DNA of 46,788 bases from Pseudomonadota bacterium (GCA_018242465.1 JAFEBY010000061.1:1-46788); one strand, 5' to 3'; numbered from the stretch's first letter, positions 28,158 to 37,603 are shown. Numbers and translations are program-made. Notes: a model not told the origin generated them from the letters alone.

Positions 28158-29645
28158 TCAGGCGCGCGCTTCGGCGGCGTTGGGCTCCATCACCGGTTGG
28201 GCAGCGACATCGCGCGCTTGCTTGCGGGTGCGCCACATGTTCCATGCCATCAGGCAGAAGCCGGACAACACCAGAAGTCCGCCAAGCAACCGTCCCAGGT
28301 AGTAGGGATAGGTCGCGCTCAGTGATTCGACGAAGCTGTAGGTCAGCGTGCCGTCGGAATTGGTGGCGCGCCACATCAGGCCCTGGGTGATACCGGCGAT
28401 CCACATCGAGACGATGTAGAACACCACGCCGATCGTGTGCAGCCAGAAGTGCACGTCGATCCACTTGGTCGAATACATGCCGGGCAGCCCGAGCAGTCGC
28501 GGGTACAGCGAGTACAGTGAGCCGATCGAGATCATCGCCACCCAGCCCAGGGTGCCGGCATGAACATGGCCGATGGTCCAGTCCGTGTAGTGCGACAGTG
28601 AATTGACAGTCTTGATCGACAGCATCGGCCCCTCGAAGGTGGCGATCATGTAGAAGCTGATCGCGACAATCATGAACTTGAGGATCGGGTCGGTACGCAG
28701 CTTGTGCCAGACGCCGGAGAGGGTAAGGATGCCGTTCATCGCGCCACCCCAGCTCGGCGCCAGCAGGATGACCGAGAACACCATGCCCACCGACTGTGCC
28801 CAGTCCGGCAGCGCGGTGTATTGCAAATGGTGCGGGCCAGCCCACATGTAGATCGAGATCAGCGCCCAGAAATGCACGATCGACAGCCGGTAGGAATAGA
28901 TCGGACGCTGTGCTTGCTTCGGCACGAAGTAATACATCATCGCCAAGTAGCCGACGGTCAGCAGGAAGGCAACGGCATTGTGGCCGTACCACCATTGCAC
29001 CATCGCATCGACGGCGCCGCTGTAGACCGGATACGACTTCCACATCCCGGCTGGGACCGCCAGGTTGTTGACGATGTGGAGCAGCCCCACTGCGATCACG
29101 TAGGCACCGTAGAACCAGTTCGCCACGTAAATGTGCTTGACCCGGCGCTTGGCAAGGGTGCCGAAGAACAGCCAGCCATAGGCGACCCAGACGATCGCGA
29201 TCAGCACGTCGAGCGGCCATTCCAGCTCGGCGTATTCCTTCCCCTGGGTGATGCCCATCGGCAGGGTAATCACTGCGCCGAGCATCGCCGCCTGCCAGCC
29301 CCAGAACACGAACTGGGCAAGGCGGTCGGAGATCAGACGCACGTGGCAAGTGCGCTGGACCACGTGCAGCGAAGTTGCGAATAGCACCGAGCCGCCAAAA
29401 GCGAAGATCATGCCGTTCGTATGCAGCGGGCGCAGGCGGCTGTAGGTCAGCCACGGAATGCCTTCGCCGATTGTCGGCCAGTACAGCTGGGCGGCGATCA
29501 GGACGCCGACCAGCATGCCGACGATGCCCCAGATCACGGTCGCCACCGCGAACTGCAGCACCACCTTGTCGTTGTAATAGCCGTAGCGCGCGTCTGCGGC
29601 CGGCGCCGTGCCGGCTGTGCCGGCAATCGTCTGGTTGGGAGTCAT
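28158..29645 (-). CDS. ccoN: Cbb3-type cytochrome c oxidase catalytic subunit I
   Basis: Catalytic subunit of the high-affinity cbb3 oxidase for respiration at low oxygen, 495 aa from the chosen ATG. His-rich haem/CuB motifs include [42 protein letters not shown] and [13 protein letters not shown]. Twelve helices are predictable. The frame is open to 29693, but an FNR box at 29703-29716 places transcription start near 29668, and the earlier ATG at 29675 would fall in the -10 element, so [12 protein letters not shown] is preferred. It is the first gene of ccoNOQP. Confidence 0.96.
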   Translation of the reverse strand: MTPNQTIAGTAGTAPAADARYGYYNDKVVLQFAVATVIWGIVGMLVGVLIAAQLYWPTIGEGIPWLTYSRLRPLHTNGMIFAFGGSVLFATSLHVVQRTCHVRLISDRLAQFVFWGWQAAMLGAVITLPMGITQGKEYAELEWPLDVLIAIVWVAYGWLFFGTLAKRRVKHIYVANWFYGAYVIAVGLLHIVNNLAVPAGMWKSYPVYSGAVDAMVQWWYGHNAVAFLLTVGYLAMMYYFVPKQAQRPIYSYRLSIVHFWALISIYMWAGPHHLQYTALPDWAQSVGMVFSVILLAPSWGGAMNGILTLSGVWHKLRTDPILKFMIVAISFYMIATFEGPMLSIKTVNSLSHYTDWTIGHVHAGTLGWVAMISIGSLYSLYPRLLGLPGMYSTKWIDVHFWLHTIGVVFYIVSMWIAGITQGLMWRATNSDGTLTYSFVESLSATYPYYLGRLLGGLLVLSGFCLMAWNMWRTRKQARDVAAQPVMEPNAAEARA

Positions 29646-29702
29646 GGTGTCGTCGGGTTGGGGCTGCATCGGCATTTTTGCCGCAATGCGCAAACCGAGT
29701 CT

Positions 29703-29716
29703 TGATCTGGATCAAA
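29703..29716 (-). promoter_or_regulatory. FNR box upstream of ccoN
   Basis: TTGATCTGGATCAA is a perfect match to the FNR consensus TTGAT-N4-ATCAA. If centred at -41.5, transcription starts near 29668, and AAAAAT (29679-29674) falls at the -10 position, the class II activated layout. ccoN begins about 23 bases later. Confidence 0.9.
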
Positions 29717-29735
29717 CCCGGCCGGGGAAATGGAA

Positions 29736-29768
29736 AGCCCGACCGTGGAATCGCCACGGTCGGGCTTG
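29736..29768 (-). terminator. Terminator of the nirK-nirV-sco-azurin unit
   Basis: A perfect 14-bp inverted repeat AAGCCCGACCGTGG/CCACGGTCGGGCTT with a 5-base loop lies 22 bases after the azurin stop. In the minus-strand direction it is followed by a short T run. It separates the nir unit from the cco promoter just beyond. Confidence 0.85.
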
Positions 29769-29790
29769 GGAGGGAGGGATCCGATCGGGA

Positions 29791-30249
29791 TTATTTGGTG
29801 ACGGTCAGCTTGCCCTTCATCAGCGCGGAATGGCCCGGGAAGCTGCAGAAGAAGCTGTAGTCCCCGCCAGCCTTGAGCTTGTTGCCGGGGAACGATGCCG
29901 AAGTGTGCCCGCCGCCGCCGATCAGCGCCGTTGCGGCGATCACCTTGGGGTCGCCCTTGGGCAGGTAGTTGCCCGCGGCACCGGCTTTCATTCCCGCGGA
30001 GGTGATTGCGGCCATGTCGGCGGTCTGGCTGATCACCACGTTGTGGCCCATTGCTGCCACCGGCATCTTGCCGGCGTGGGTGAGTTCGATGGTGATCTTC
30101 GGACAGGATGCGGACACGCTCGCAGCCTTCTGGTCGAACTGCATCGCGTCGTTGCCCTGGAGGCGAATGGTGCAGTTGGACGCTGCGCTGGCGAATGGGG
30201 CGACGGCAAGCAGGGCGCTGGCGGCGAGGATGGCGTGTACGGTTTTCAT
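29791..30249 (-). CDS. azu: Azurin (blue copper protein)
   Basis: A periplasmic electron carrier, 152 aa with a signal peptide (MKTVHAILAASALLAVAPFA, cleavage near ASA). Type 1 copper ligands are visible: His in GKMPVAAMGHNVVI, and Cys, His and Met in FFCSFPGHSALMKG. The disulfide Cys pair is in NCTIRL and ASCPKITIEL. AGGAG precedes the ATG. It is the last gene after nirK, nirV and sco and probably donates electrons to NirK or cbb3. Confidence 0.96.
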   Translation of the reverse strand: MKTVHAILAASALLAVAPFASAASNCTIRLQGNDAMQFDQKAASVSASCPKITIELTHAGKMPVAAMGHNVVISQTADMAAITSAGMKAGAAGNYLPKGDPKVIAATALIGGGGHTSASFPGNKLKAGGDYSFFCSFPGHSALMKGKLTVTK

Positions 30250-30321
30250 TGTGTGATCTCCTGGTTCGGGTTCGGGTTTGGATGCGGGATGAAAGGAGTT
30301 ATATGAAGACGCGTGCCGTAG

Positions 30322-30915
30322 TCAGGGCGTGACGGCCTTGCGCACTGCGTCCAGGAATTGCGGGTCCGGTGGCCCGCCGATGCGTTCGGTACGCGCGACG
30401 ATGCGGCCGTCGGCATCGAGCAGGAGCAGGGCGCTGGTGTGGTTGAAGCTGCCGTCGGCCAGTTGCCGGTAGCGGATGCCGAGCACGCCGGAGGCGGCAC
30501 GCACGTTGTTGGGCGCGGGCGCGGCAAGCGTCCAGCGCGCGGTGTCGATGCTGCGTTTTGTGGCAAGTGCCTGCAATGCGGCGGGCGTGTCGTGTTCGGG
30601 GTCGATGCTGATCAGGAGCACATCAAGCCGTTGCCGTTGCGCAGGTGTCAGGTTCTTGTCGATGGTCTTGGCCGAATCGATGATCATCGGGCACATGTAA
30701 GGGCACGAGGCATAGAACATCGTCACCAGTTGCGGCTTGCCGCGACGTGCGCGCCAGTCCGCATGGTGACCGGACTGGTCGGCCAGCGACAATGGAAGCT
30801 GGTACACGGAATCACGCGGAAGCGGTGCGCTTGCAGGTGTGGCAGGGGTCCCAGCCACGACCGCGTTGGCCAGCAACAGTGCGGCGATCCCGAGCAGGGT
30901 AGTGTGTCGTTTCAT
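30322..30915 (-). CDS. SCO1/SenC family copper chaperone
   Basis: A 197-aa periplasmic thioredoxin-fold protein with a signal peptide (MKRHTTLLGIAALLLANAVV). The copper site is MFYASCPYMCP (C-x3-C) plus His in DGSFNHTSALLLL, and LISIDPEHDTP is the family hallmark. Such proteins supply copper to oxidases. Here the operon context (nirK, nirV, azurin) suggests metallation of nitrite reductase. The ATG overlaps the nirV stop (ATGA). Confidence 0.9.
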   Translation of the reverse strand: MKRHTTLLGIAALLLANAVVAGTPATPASAPLPRDSVYQLPLSLADQSGHHADWRARRGKPQLVTMFYASCPYMCPMIIDSAKTIDKNLTPAQRQRLDVLLISIDPEHDTPAALQALATKRSIDTARWTLAAPAPNNVRAASGVLGIRYRQLADGSFNHTSALLLLDADGRIVARTERIGGPPDPQFLDAVRKAVTP

Positions 30916-31697
30916 CGTGCATTCCTCGCGCAGCGGAAACCAAGATTGGCAGTGGCATCGGCCCCGCCCAGCGCCGACAGCATGGCGACCCGCATCAGCA
31001 CCGCGTAGTTCTCGCGGTCCTTCATCGACAGGGCGCCGGCACCGCAGAACTTCGCCTTGTCGGCATCCCCCTGGTCGCGGTTGTCGGCGGACACCAGCAG
31101 CGAGGAATAATCGTCGGTCCATTCCCAGACCAGACCGTGCAGGTCGCGTACGCCCCAAACATCCGGTGGTTGTTGACCGACGCGCGCCAACGCCTCGTTG
31201 GATGGATGCGAATACCAGGCGAGGATGCGATCCCGCCAAGCGGGATCGGCGCGGGCATCGCGACGGGTCTCGTCGGCTGCGGCCGCGTATTCCCATTCGG
31301 ACCAGCGCGGCAGGCGGGCCCCTTGCGATTCGCAGTAGGCGGATGCCGCGAACCAGCTCACCCAGACCACCGGCTGGTCGGGCAGTGCGACCGGCCCGAG
31401 ATGCGTCGCGTCCTGCCAGTGCGAGAGATAACGCTCCTCGGCCAGCACGCCGGAGACGCGGTCACGCCGCCATTGCGGATGTGTTTCGACGAAGGCGAGG
31501 AACTGTGCATTCGTCACCGGTGTGCGCATCAGCTCGAACGGTGCGACGCGCACGCCATCCTTCGCGTCCTCGTAGGCCAGCACGCTGCGGAACGTGCCGC
31601 CAGGCAGTGCCGCATACCCATCGTCCTGCGTGGCGGCCATCGTGGTGGCAGCCGGCAGGATCGATGCGAGAACCAGCAGGGCGGCAGCGCGGCGCAT
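30912..31697 (-). CDS. nirV: NirV-like formylglycine-generating-enzyme-fold protein
   Basis: A 261-aa secreted protein (signal MRRAAALLVLASILPAATTM) of the SUMF1/FGE-sulfatase fold. Typical blocks are FELMRTPVTNAQFLAFVE, PVVWVSWFAASAYCESQGAR, LPRWSEWEYAAAA, DLHGLVWEWTDDY and NLGFRCARNA. Genes of this type follow nirK in many denitrifiers and are called nirV; the exact function is unsettled. It starts one base after the nirK stop and overlaps sco. Confidence 0.9.
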   Translation of the reverse strand: MRRAAALLVLASILPAATTMAATQDDGYAALPGGTFRSVLAYEDAKDGVRVAPFELMRTPVTNAQFLAFVETHPQWRRDRVSGVLAEERYLSHWQDATHLGPVALPDQPVVWVSWFAASAYCESQGARLPRWSEWEYAAAADETRRDARADPAWRDRILAWYSHPSNEALARVGQQPPDVWGVRDLHGLVWEWTDDYSSLLVSADNRDQGDADKAKFCGAGALSMKDRENYAVLMRVAMLSALGGADATANLGFRCARNAR

Positions 31698-31698
31698 G

Positions 31699-33228
31699 TC
31701 AGTGGGCTGAACCCGTGTTGGCGGGCTTCACGGCCGCGCGCGCCACCTTGGCGTCCTCGCGGGTGATCTCACCGCCGGGATTGCCCCAGCTGTTGAGCAC
31801 GTAGGTGCCGATGTTGGCGATCTCGTCATCGGTGAGCTGCGACATCGGTGGCATCAGCGAGTCGAACTCCTTGCCGTTGACCGTGACCTTGCCCTGCAGT
31901 CCATGGATCATGATGTCGGCCAGGCGCTTGACGTCGGCAGCGATGTAGTCCGAGCCGGCCAGCGGCGGGAACACGCCGGGCAGTCCCTTGCCATCGGGTT
32001 GATGGCAGGTGGAGCAAGTGCCGTTGAAGAGGATCTTGCCGGCAGCGATGCGTTCTTCGCGGGTGACGTTGCCATGTGCAGCGGCAGTCGCAGCAGTGCC
32101 AATGGCGGCCGTGGAGGGTACGCCTGTCGCCTTGTCGCCCAGGTAGACCTCGTCCACCTCCTTGCCGGAATAGATCGCCTTGTCATCGGCGCCGTCGGCC
32201 TTGAGGATGGCGAGTGCGCCCTTGTTGAAGGCACGGAAGATGCTGTGGTCGACCAGCACGTAGCTGCCCGGCACCTGCAGGCGGAAATCCATGATTGCCG
32301 CGCCGCCGGAGGGAATCAGTGTGGTCTGCACGTTTTCCTGATAGTGCTTGCCGCCTTCGTACCAGACCTTGTCGAAGATCTCGCCGATCACGTGGAAACT
32401 GGAGACCAGGTTGGGGCCGCCATTGCCGACGTAGAGCCGGACTGTTTCACCGACCTTGGCCTGCAGCGCCTTGTCGTTGGTAAGTGCGCCTTCGCGGCCA
32501 TTGAACAGCACATAGGTCGGGTGTTCGGCGATGGCCTTCTCCATGTCGAAGGCCTGGTGGCCCTTGTCGTGGTACTTGCCCGCCGTGTAGAAATCGCCCT
32601 GCATCACGTAGTACTCGCGATCCACCTTCGGCATGCCTTCCGGCGGCTCGATCAGGATCAGTCCGTACATGCCGTTTGCCACATGCATGCCGACCGGCGC
32701 GGTCGCGCAGTGGTAGACGTAGAGGCCGGCGTTGAGCGCCTTGAAGGTGAATTGCGACTGGTGGCCGGGCGCGGTGAAGCTTGATGCAGCGCCGCCGCCA
32801 GGACCGGTCACGCCGTGCAGGTCGATGTTGTGCGGCATCTTGCTGTTGGGCATGTTGCGCAGGTGGAATTCGACCGTGTCGCCCTGGCGCACGCGGATGA
32901 AGCTGCCTGGCACGGTGCCACCGAATGTCCAGAACGTGTAGGTCACGCCCTCGGAAATTTCCATTTCCTTCTCAACCACATCCAGTTCGACGATGACCTT
33001 GGCTGGCGCTTTGCGGTTGGTTGCCGGCGGCACGAATGGCGGACTGGTCAGTACGGCCTTGACCGGTGCGCCCTGCGGCGGCCCGAAATCGCCGTAATTC
33101 GCCGGCTTGTCGGCTGCCGGCACGGGAGCGATGGTCCTGCCCTGGCTGGACACGGTGAAGGCGGAAATCGCCACCACCAATGCTGTTGCGGCGAAAGTGA
33201 CGCGGGATTTCGATGTCGCACCACGCAT
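31699..33228 (-). CDS. nirK: Copper nitrite reductase with C-terminal cytochrome c domain
   Basis: Periplasmic reduction of nitrite to NO, 509 aa. An N-terminal signal ([20 protein letters not shown]) is followed by two cupredoxin domains. Ligand regions are [27 protein letters not shown] (T1 Cys, His and Met plus a T2 His) and [14 protein letters not shown] (T2 His). Residues from about 405 form a class I cytochrome c domain with [11 protein letters not shown] and a Met in SLMPPMSQL. This resembles three-domain NirK of the Ralstonia pickettii type. GGGGAAA precedes the ATG; the FNR box is at 33298-33311. Confidence 0.96.
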   Translation of the reverse strand: MRGATSKSRVTFAATALVVAISAFTVSSQGRTIAPVPAADKPANYGDFGPPQGAPVKAVLTSPPFVPPATNRKAPAKVIVELDVVEKEMEISEGVTYTFWTFGGTVPGSFIRVRQGDTVEFHLRNMPNSKMPHNIDLHGVTGPGGGAASSFTAPGHQSQFTFKALNAGLYVYHCATAPVGMHVANGMYGLILIEPPEGMPKVDREYYVMQGDFYTAGKYHDKGHQAFDMEKAIAEHPTYVLFNGREGALTNDKALQAKVGETVRLYVGNGGPNLVSSFHVIGEIFDKVWYEGGKHYQENVQTTLIPSGGAAIMDFRLQVPGSYVLVDHSIFRAFNKGALAILKADGADDKAIYSGKEVDEVYLGDKATGVPSTAAIGTAATAAAHGNVTREERIAAGKILFNGTCSTCHQPDGKGLPGVFPPLAGSDYIAADVKRLADIMIHGLQGKVTVNGKEFDSLMPPMSQLTDDEIANIGTYVLNSWGNPGGEITREDAKVARAAVKPANTGSAH

Positions 33229-33297
33229 GATGTTTCCCCAAGTACGTGGCCCGTAAGGCCGTTGGTGGAAACATACATCGGTGCGTTGCACGCGATG

Positions 33298-33311
33298 TTG
33301 ATTCAGGTCAA
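33298..33311 (-). promoter_or_regulatory. FNR box upstream of nirK
   Basis: On the plus strand this reads TTGATTCAGGTCAA, one mismatch from TTGAT-N4-ATCAA. Centred at -41.5 it puts transcription start near 33263, and TATGTT (33275-33270) then lies exactly at -12 to -7. It should drive nirK-nirV-sco and probably azurin. Confidence 0.85.
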
Positions 33312-33367
33312 GTCGGAGTGCGGTGCCTGCGCGCACGTTGGACGCGCTTGACCGGGATCAACTGTGT

Positions 33368-33769
33368 TCAGCCGAACCACCAGCGGATCGCGCCCAACGG
33401 GTTGTGCGCGCGCGCAGTGGCATAAATACAGGCGTAGGTGACCAGTGCCGCCATGTACAGCGCGACCCGTGCACCGCGGGTTCTGGCGGTACGCAGGGCG
33501 AAGACGCCCAGCATGATGTAGACGAAGATCAATGCAATCTTCACCGCGAGCCAGCCGTTGGCGAACATCGCGCCGGGCAGGATCCCCACCAGCATCAGCG
33601 CCGCACTCAGCAACGCGGTATCGATGGTATAGCTCAACCCCTTCACCGGCCACGACAGTGGCCAGCGTGCACCGGCGATCACACAGGCGCCACGGATCGC
33701 GAAAACGCTGCCACTGAGCAGCGCGAGGAAGACGTGGATCGCCTTGATTTGAGGATAGAACTCGATCAT
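33368..33769 (-). CDS. SirB-family membrane protein
   Basis: A 133-aa protein with four hydrophobic helices, starting MIEFYPQIKAIHVFLALLSG. The pattern YPQIKxIHVFLALLSGSVFAIRG and the Lys/His-containing loops match the SirB/invasion up-regulator family (DUF-type membrane proteins). It ends ARAHNPLGAIRWWFG. It lies 4 bases after nnrS and is the last gene of the NO reductase operon, suggesting a link to NO or haem/copper membrane chemistry; its biochemical role is unknown. Confidence 0.85.
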   Translation of the reverse strand: MIEFYPQIKAIHVFLALLSGSVFAIRGACVIAGARWPLSWPVKGLSYTIDTALLSAALMLVGILPGAMFANGWLAVKIALIFVYIMLGVFALRTARTRGARVALYMAALVTYACIYATARAHNPLGAIRWWFG

Positions 33770-33773
33770 GCCA

Positions 33774-35000
33774 TCAGCCCGGCTTGCCGTCCGCACGCGG
33801 CGACAGCGTGATGATGCCGATGCGTACCAACCACGGCAAGAACGCAACAATCCAGCCACAGGCGGCGATTGCCTGCCATGCCGGGGGATCCTTCGCCAGT
33901 TCGGCGCCAATCCGCAGCAGCGCAACCAGCTGGATCGCCGCGAAGGAGAACCACGCCACCTTCGGCAGCACCAATGCCCGCCCGGAATGACCCTGGGTGA
34001 CGCGGGTGACCATCGCGATGAGCGCGCTACCGAAGAAGCCAATGAACAGGGCATGCGCTGGCGCGCGTCCCAGCATGTAATCCCCGCCGAGCAGGTAGTC
34101 GATGCTTTGCGCGGAATACAGCGTGAAAGCGAACGGCAGCCACCACAGCGACACGAACAACACGGTCAGCAAAGGAGGTTTCGCGCCCTGCGGCCACCAG
34201 CGCACGCATAGCCACAGGGTGAGTATGAACATCGGGATGTCCGCCAGCCACAGCCATGAATAGCCATGGACCAGTTCAAGGACGAGGTGCAGCATCGTCA
34301 ACGCCCAGAACAGCGCCAACAGCCATAGTGGCCGCCATGGCGTGTAGCCCGGCACCACGTTGCCGGCGAAGAACGGGAACATGCGGTGGGCGACGGTCAG
34401 GTAGATCGGCAGCAGGAAACCGAATGTGCCGATCTTGATGCTGGCGAATGCCCAAAGTGGCGATGCGCCGAGCAGGAAGGCCATCCAAGCCAGCAGTCCG
34501 GCAAGTCCCAGGACCAGTGCCGCGAAACAGGATCGCGCGTGCCAGGTCGTGCCGGCTTCGCGCTTCAACAAGGGGGCCAGCGACGCAATCGCCATGATCC
34601 AGCCGGCCAGCGTCATCAACACGCCGACAACGATGCCGACATGCCAGCCCAGGGCACCGAGCAGGGTTGCGATTTGCCCGCCGAAGATGCCAAGACCGAC
34701 CGGCAGGTAATGCCAGCGATCGAGTTCGCGTAGCCCCATCCAGCGCGGGAATACCGTCAGCAGGAATCCGAAGATGAAACTTGGCAGCATCTGGTACTGC
34801 ATGATGAAGGCGTGCAGCCAACCGGCATACGGTTCAACCGCTGTCATCGACAACAGTGATGGCCAGCGCATGGACACCAGCCATGCTGCCCACCATGCCA
34901 TCGCCAGCAGCACGTTGCAGGCGCCGATGCAGAACATCAGGCGATGTGGCGCCCCAGCCAGCAGCCGTGGCGATAGGCCGGGGGTGGCGGGATCAACCAC
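33774..35000 (-). CDS. nnrS: NnrS family haem-copper membrane protein
   Basis: A 12-helix membrane protein of about 408 aa associated with relief of NO stress. Conserved blocks include WLHAFIMQYQMLPSFIFGFL, FPRWMG, MFPFFAGNVVPGYTPW, PAHALFIGFFGSALIAMVTR and RVTQGHSGR. The start is uncertain. I prefer a GTG at 35000 overlapping the stop of the upstream small gene by 8 bases; an ATG at 35069 would add 23 residues with no family likeness. It follows the NO reductase gene and the small cysteine-tail gene in one operon. Confidence 0.9.
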   Translation of the reverse strand: MVDPATPGLSPRLLAGAPHRLMFCIGACNVLLAMAWWAAWLVSMRWPSLLSMTAVEPYAGWLHAFIMQYQMLPSFIFGFLLTVFPRWMGLRELDRWHYLPVGLGIFGGQIATLLGALGWHVGIVVGVLMTLAGWIMAIASLAPLLKREAGTTWHARSCFAALVLGLAGLLAWMAFLLGASPLWAFASIKIGTFGFLLPIYLTVAHRMFPFFAGNVVPGYTPWRPLWLLALFWALTMLHLVLELVHGYSWLWLADIPMFILTLWLCVRWWPQGAKPPLLTVLFVSLWWLPFAFTLYSAQSIDYLLGGDYMLGRAPAHALFIGFFGSALIAMVTRVTQGHSGRALVLPKVAWFSFAAIQLVALLRIGAELAKDPPAWQAIAACGWIVAFLPWLVRIGIITLSPRADGKPG

Positions 35001-35229
35001 CGCAACCGCCGCAGCACACGGATGGCAGTCGCAGCAGTTCGTCCTCGCGTGCCGGGATGCCTGCGGCATGCAGGCAGGCGATCACTTCACGATCGCTTGC
35101 AACAGTCGAGATGCGCAACATGCCATCGCCGGAAAGATCAAGCAGTGCAGCGGGATCGGCCGCGGTCAACGCGCGTTCGATCTCGATCAGGTCGGGCGCT
35201 TGCCCGATGAGGGGGAGCGAGAATTCCAT
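34993..35229 (-). CDS. Small HMA-like protein with C-terminal CCGGCGG tail
   Basis: A 78-aa soluble protein starting MEFSLPLIGQAPDLIEIERA. The predicted strand-helix-strand-strand-helix pattern (LIEIERAL, LLDLSGDGMLRISTVA, REVIACLHAAGI) looks like a heavy-metal-associated or ferredoxin-like fold without its CxxC. The C-terminus ends in LPSVCCGGCGG, a three-cysteine glycine tail that could bind copper or a metal cluster. It lies between the NO reductase gene and nnrS and overlaps nnrS by 8 bases. I do not recognise a named family. Confidence 0.75.
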   Translation of the reverse strand: MEFSLPLIGQAPDLIEIERALTAADPAALLDLSGDGMLRISTVASDREVIACLHAAGIPAREDELLRLPSVCCGGCGG

Positions 35230-35254
35230 GGAGGTCGTCCTCGAAAGAGGTGGG

Positions 35255-35283
35255 GCGTGGCCCGGCAGTGCGCCGGGCCACGC
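35255..35283 (-). other. GC-rich intercistronic hairpin upstream of the NO reductase stop
   Basis: A perfect 12-bp inverted repeat GCGTGGCCCGGC/GCCGGGCCACGC with a 5-base loop lies between the NO reductase stop and the start of the 78-aa gene. There is no T run, so it is more likely an mRNA stability or processing element, or an attenuator, than a full terminator. Confidence 0.7.
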
Positions 35284-35289
35284 GGGGCA

Positions 35290-37548
35290 TCAGCGCTCGC
35301 CTGCGATTTCGCGCCGTGGCGCGACCCACAACCGCAGAACAAACCACGCCAGCGTCAGGGCACCAATGCTGAAGATGGTGTCGCCGGGCACGCGCATCCA
35401 CACCAGCAGGTGGATGATCGGGCGGTTCATGAAGGCGTCGGAGCGTGCGAACCAGTAGCCATGCTCCAGCGCCGCTTGCAACTGCAGTACACCCAGCGGC
35501 AGCAGCGTGAGCAGGGCCATCAGCGACAGGCCGATGTTGAGGCACCAGAACGCGCCGCGCAGTGCGCCCGAGCGCCAGGCGACATCCGGCTTCAATCCGC
35601 GCAGGCAGAACAGCATCAGGCCGATGCCGAGCATGCCGTATACGCCGAACAACGCAGTGTGGCCGTGCAGAGGGGTCAGGTTCAGGCCCTGCATGTAGTA
35701 CAGCGCGATCGGCGTGTTGATGAGGAAGCCGAACAGGCCCGCACCCACGAGGTTCCAGAAACTCACCGCGAGGAAGAACACGATCGGCCAGCGATAACGT
35801 GCCATCCACGGCGTGGCGCGACTGTGGCTCCAGGTCTCGTAGGCTTCAAGCCCGATGATCGCCAGCGGCACCACTTCCAGCGCGGAGAATGCCGCGCCCA
35901 GCGCCACGCCCGCCGTCGTCGTGCCGACGAAGTACAGGTGGTGGAACATGCCGAGCACGCCGCCGGTCAGGTAGACGATGGTGGCGAACAGCACCGCTTC
36001 GGTCGCGGTCTTGCCGCGCACCAGCCCGAGCTTCACGAAGAGGAAGCTCATCACCGCGACGGCGAACACTTCGAAGAAGCCTTCCACCCACAGGTGCACC
36101 ACCCACCAGCGCCAGTATTCGACCAGCGAGATGTGCGTGTGCTCGCCCCACATCAGGCCGGCGCCATAAAACAGGCCGATGGCGATCGTGGAGAGGAACA
36201 GCAGGCCGACGATGCTCGACATCTCGTCCTTGCGCTTGATTGCCGGCCACAGTGCGCGACCGACCAGGAACAGCCACAGCAGCAGGCCGATGAAGAGGAA
36301 TGCCTGCCAGAAACGGCCGATGTCGACGTACTCCCAGCCCTGGTGGCCGAACCAGAAATTGTTGGCAAGCCCCAGCTTCTGCATCACTGCGAACCACTGT
36401 CCGGAGAACGCACCGATCACGATGATCAGCAAACACGCGAACAGGAAATTGACGCCGGCACGCTGGAACTTCGGTTCATGCCCGGAAATCGCCGGCGCGA
36501 TGTAGAGCCCGGTGCCCAGCCATGCGGTGGCGATCCACAGCACCGCGAGTTGCGTGTGCCAGCTGCGCGTGAGCGAGTAGGGCAGCACATCCGCCAGCGC
36601 GAAGCCGTAGGCATCCTGGCCTTCCACCTGGTAGTGCGCCGTGGTTGCGCCCAACAGGATCTGCACCAGGAACAGCGCGATCACCACCCAGAAATACTTG
36701 GCGGTGGCTTTCATCGACGGCGTCAGCACCAGTCCCAGCAGCGGATCGGTTGCCGGAGGCGTCGGTGCAGCTTCCTTGCCGTGGTAGGCGGCGTAGTGCC
36801 AGGTCATCAGGCCGATGCCGCCGAGCAGGAACAGCAGCGAGAACATCGACCACATGAAGGCGCTCGACGTCGGCGTATTGCCGACCAGCGGATCGTAGGG
36901 CCAGTTGTTGGTGTAGCTCACCATGCTGCCATCGGGGCGGTTGGTGACCGTCGCCCACGCCGTCCAGAAGAAGAAGGCGCTCATCACCCGGCGATGCTCG
37001 GGATCGGGCGCGGTGTTTTCCTTCATGGCATAGGCCACGCGCAGATCGTGCGTGGCGGGATCGTTGGAGAACAGGCTGATGTAGTGTGCCGCGACCTGCT
37101 CAATCGCCTTGGCGCGATCATCACCGACCACGATGTCGCCGTTGCTGGCATCGTAGGTGTTCTTGCGCAGGTTGCTGCGCAATGCGCTTTGCAGTTTCGC
37201 CTGCGTCGGCTCATCCAGCTGGGCGTACGCCTGGCCGGTGTTTGCCCGGGCATCGAGGTCGAGCATCGCTTCGGCTTCGCGATGCAGCCAGTCGGCCGAC
37301 CAGTCGGGTGCGACCAGTGCGCCATGGCCCCAGATCGAGCCGAGTTCCTGGCCGCCGATGCTCTGCCAGACCTGGCGACCCTTCTCGATGTCGGCGCGGG
37401 TGTAGATGACGTGGCCGCTCGCGCTGACCACGCGTTCGGGCATGGGGGGCGCGGTCCGATGGAGATCGAATCCGAGCCAGAGCATGACGCTGAAGCTGGC
37501 GATGATCAGGGCAGCGAGCCCCAGCCATAACCGTTTGGTGGTGGACAT
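35290..37548 (-). CDS. norB: Quinol-dependent nitric oxide reductase (qNor)
   Basis: A 752-aa single-subunit NO reductase, 2 NO to N2O using quinol. The N-terminus has one helix and a periplasmic cytochrome c-like domain without a CxxCH haem site (IYTRADIEKGRQVWQSIGGQ, GSIWGHGALVAPDWSADWLH), the hallmark of qNor. The catalytic part has about 13 helices, with HTQLAVLWIATAWLGTGLY, EHTHISLVEYWRWWVVHLWV, FHHLYFVG and LTPLHGHTALFGVYG carrying haem and FeB ligands. GGGGAAA precedes the ATG; the FNR box is at 37604-37617. It leads an operon with the small gene, nnrS and sirB. Confidence 0.96.
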   Translation of the reverse strand: MSTTKRLWLGLAALIIASFSVMLWLGFDLHRTAPPMPERVVSASGHVIYTRADIEKGRQVWQSIGGQELGSIWGHGALVAPDWSADWLHREAEAMLDLDARANTGQAYAQLDEPTQAKLQSALRSNLRKNTYDASNGDIVVGDDRAKAIEQVAAHYISLFSNDPATHDLRVAYAMKENTAPDPEHRRVMSAFFFWTAWATVTNRPDGSMVSYTNNWPYDPLVGNTPTSSAFMWSMFSLLFLLGGIGLMTWHYAAYHGKEAAPTPPATDPLLGLVLTPSMKATAKYFWVVIALFLVQILLGATTAHYQVEGQDAYGFALADVLPYSLTRSWHTQLAVLWIATAWLGTGLYIAPAISGHEPKFQRAGVNFLFACLLIIVIGAFSGQWFAVMQKLGLANNFWFGHQGWEYVDIGRFWQAFLFIGLLLWLFLVGRALWPAIKRKDEMSSIVGLLFLSTIAIGLFYGAGLMWGEHTHISLVEYWRWWVVHLWVEGFFEVFAVAVMSFLFVKLGLVRGKTATEAVLFATIVYLTGGVLGMFHHLYFVGTTTAGVALGAAFSALEVVPLAIIGLEAYETWSHSRATPWMARYRWPIVFFLAVSFWNLVGAGLFGFLINTPIALYYMQGLNLTPLHGHTALFGVYGMLGIGLMLFCLRGLKPDVAWRSGALRGAFWCLNIGLSLMALLTLLPLGVLQLQAALEHGYWFARSDAFMNRPIIHLLVWMRVPGDTIFSIGALTLAWFVLRLWVAPRREIAGER

Positions 37549-37603
37549 GGTGGTTTCCCCGTGATGGACCTGAACATGGTCGACCCGGACACGAGTGTTG
37601 TCC

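Noticed and set aside
30250-30300. GGTTCGGGTTCGGGTTTGG repeat before azurin as an operator
   Set aside because: It is a short degenerate repeat beside the azurin ribosome binding site. It has no dyad symmetry and no match to an FNR or NarL/NnrR-type site.
34774-37530. 918-codon plus-strand open frame opposite the NO reductase gene
   Set aside because: It lies antisense to the complete qNor gene. Its translation is low-complexity (His/Gln/Arg-rich), as expected from the high-GC complementary strand.
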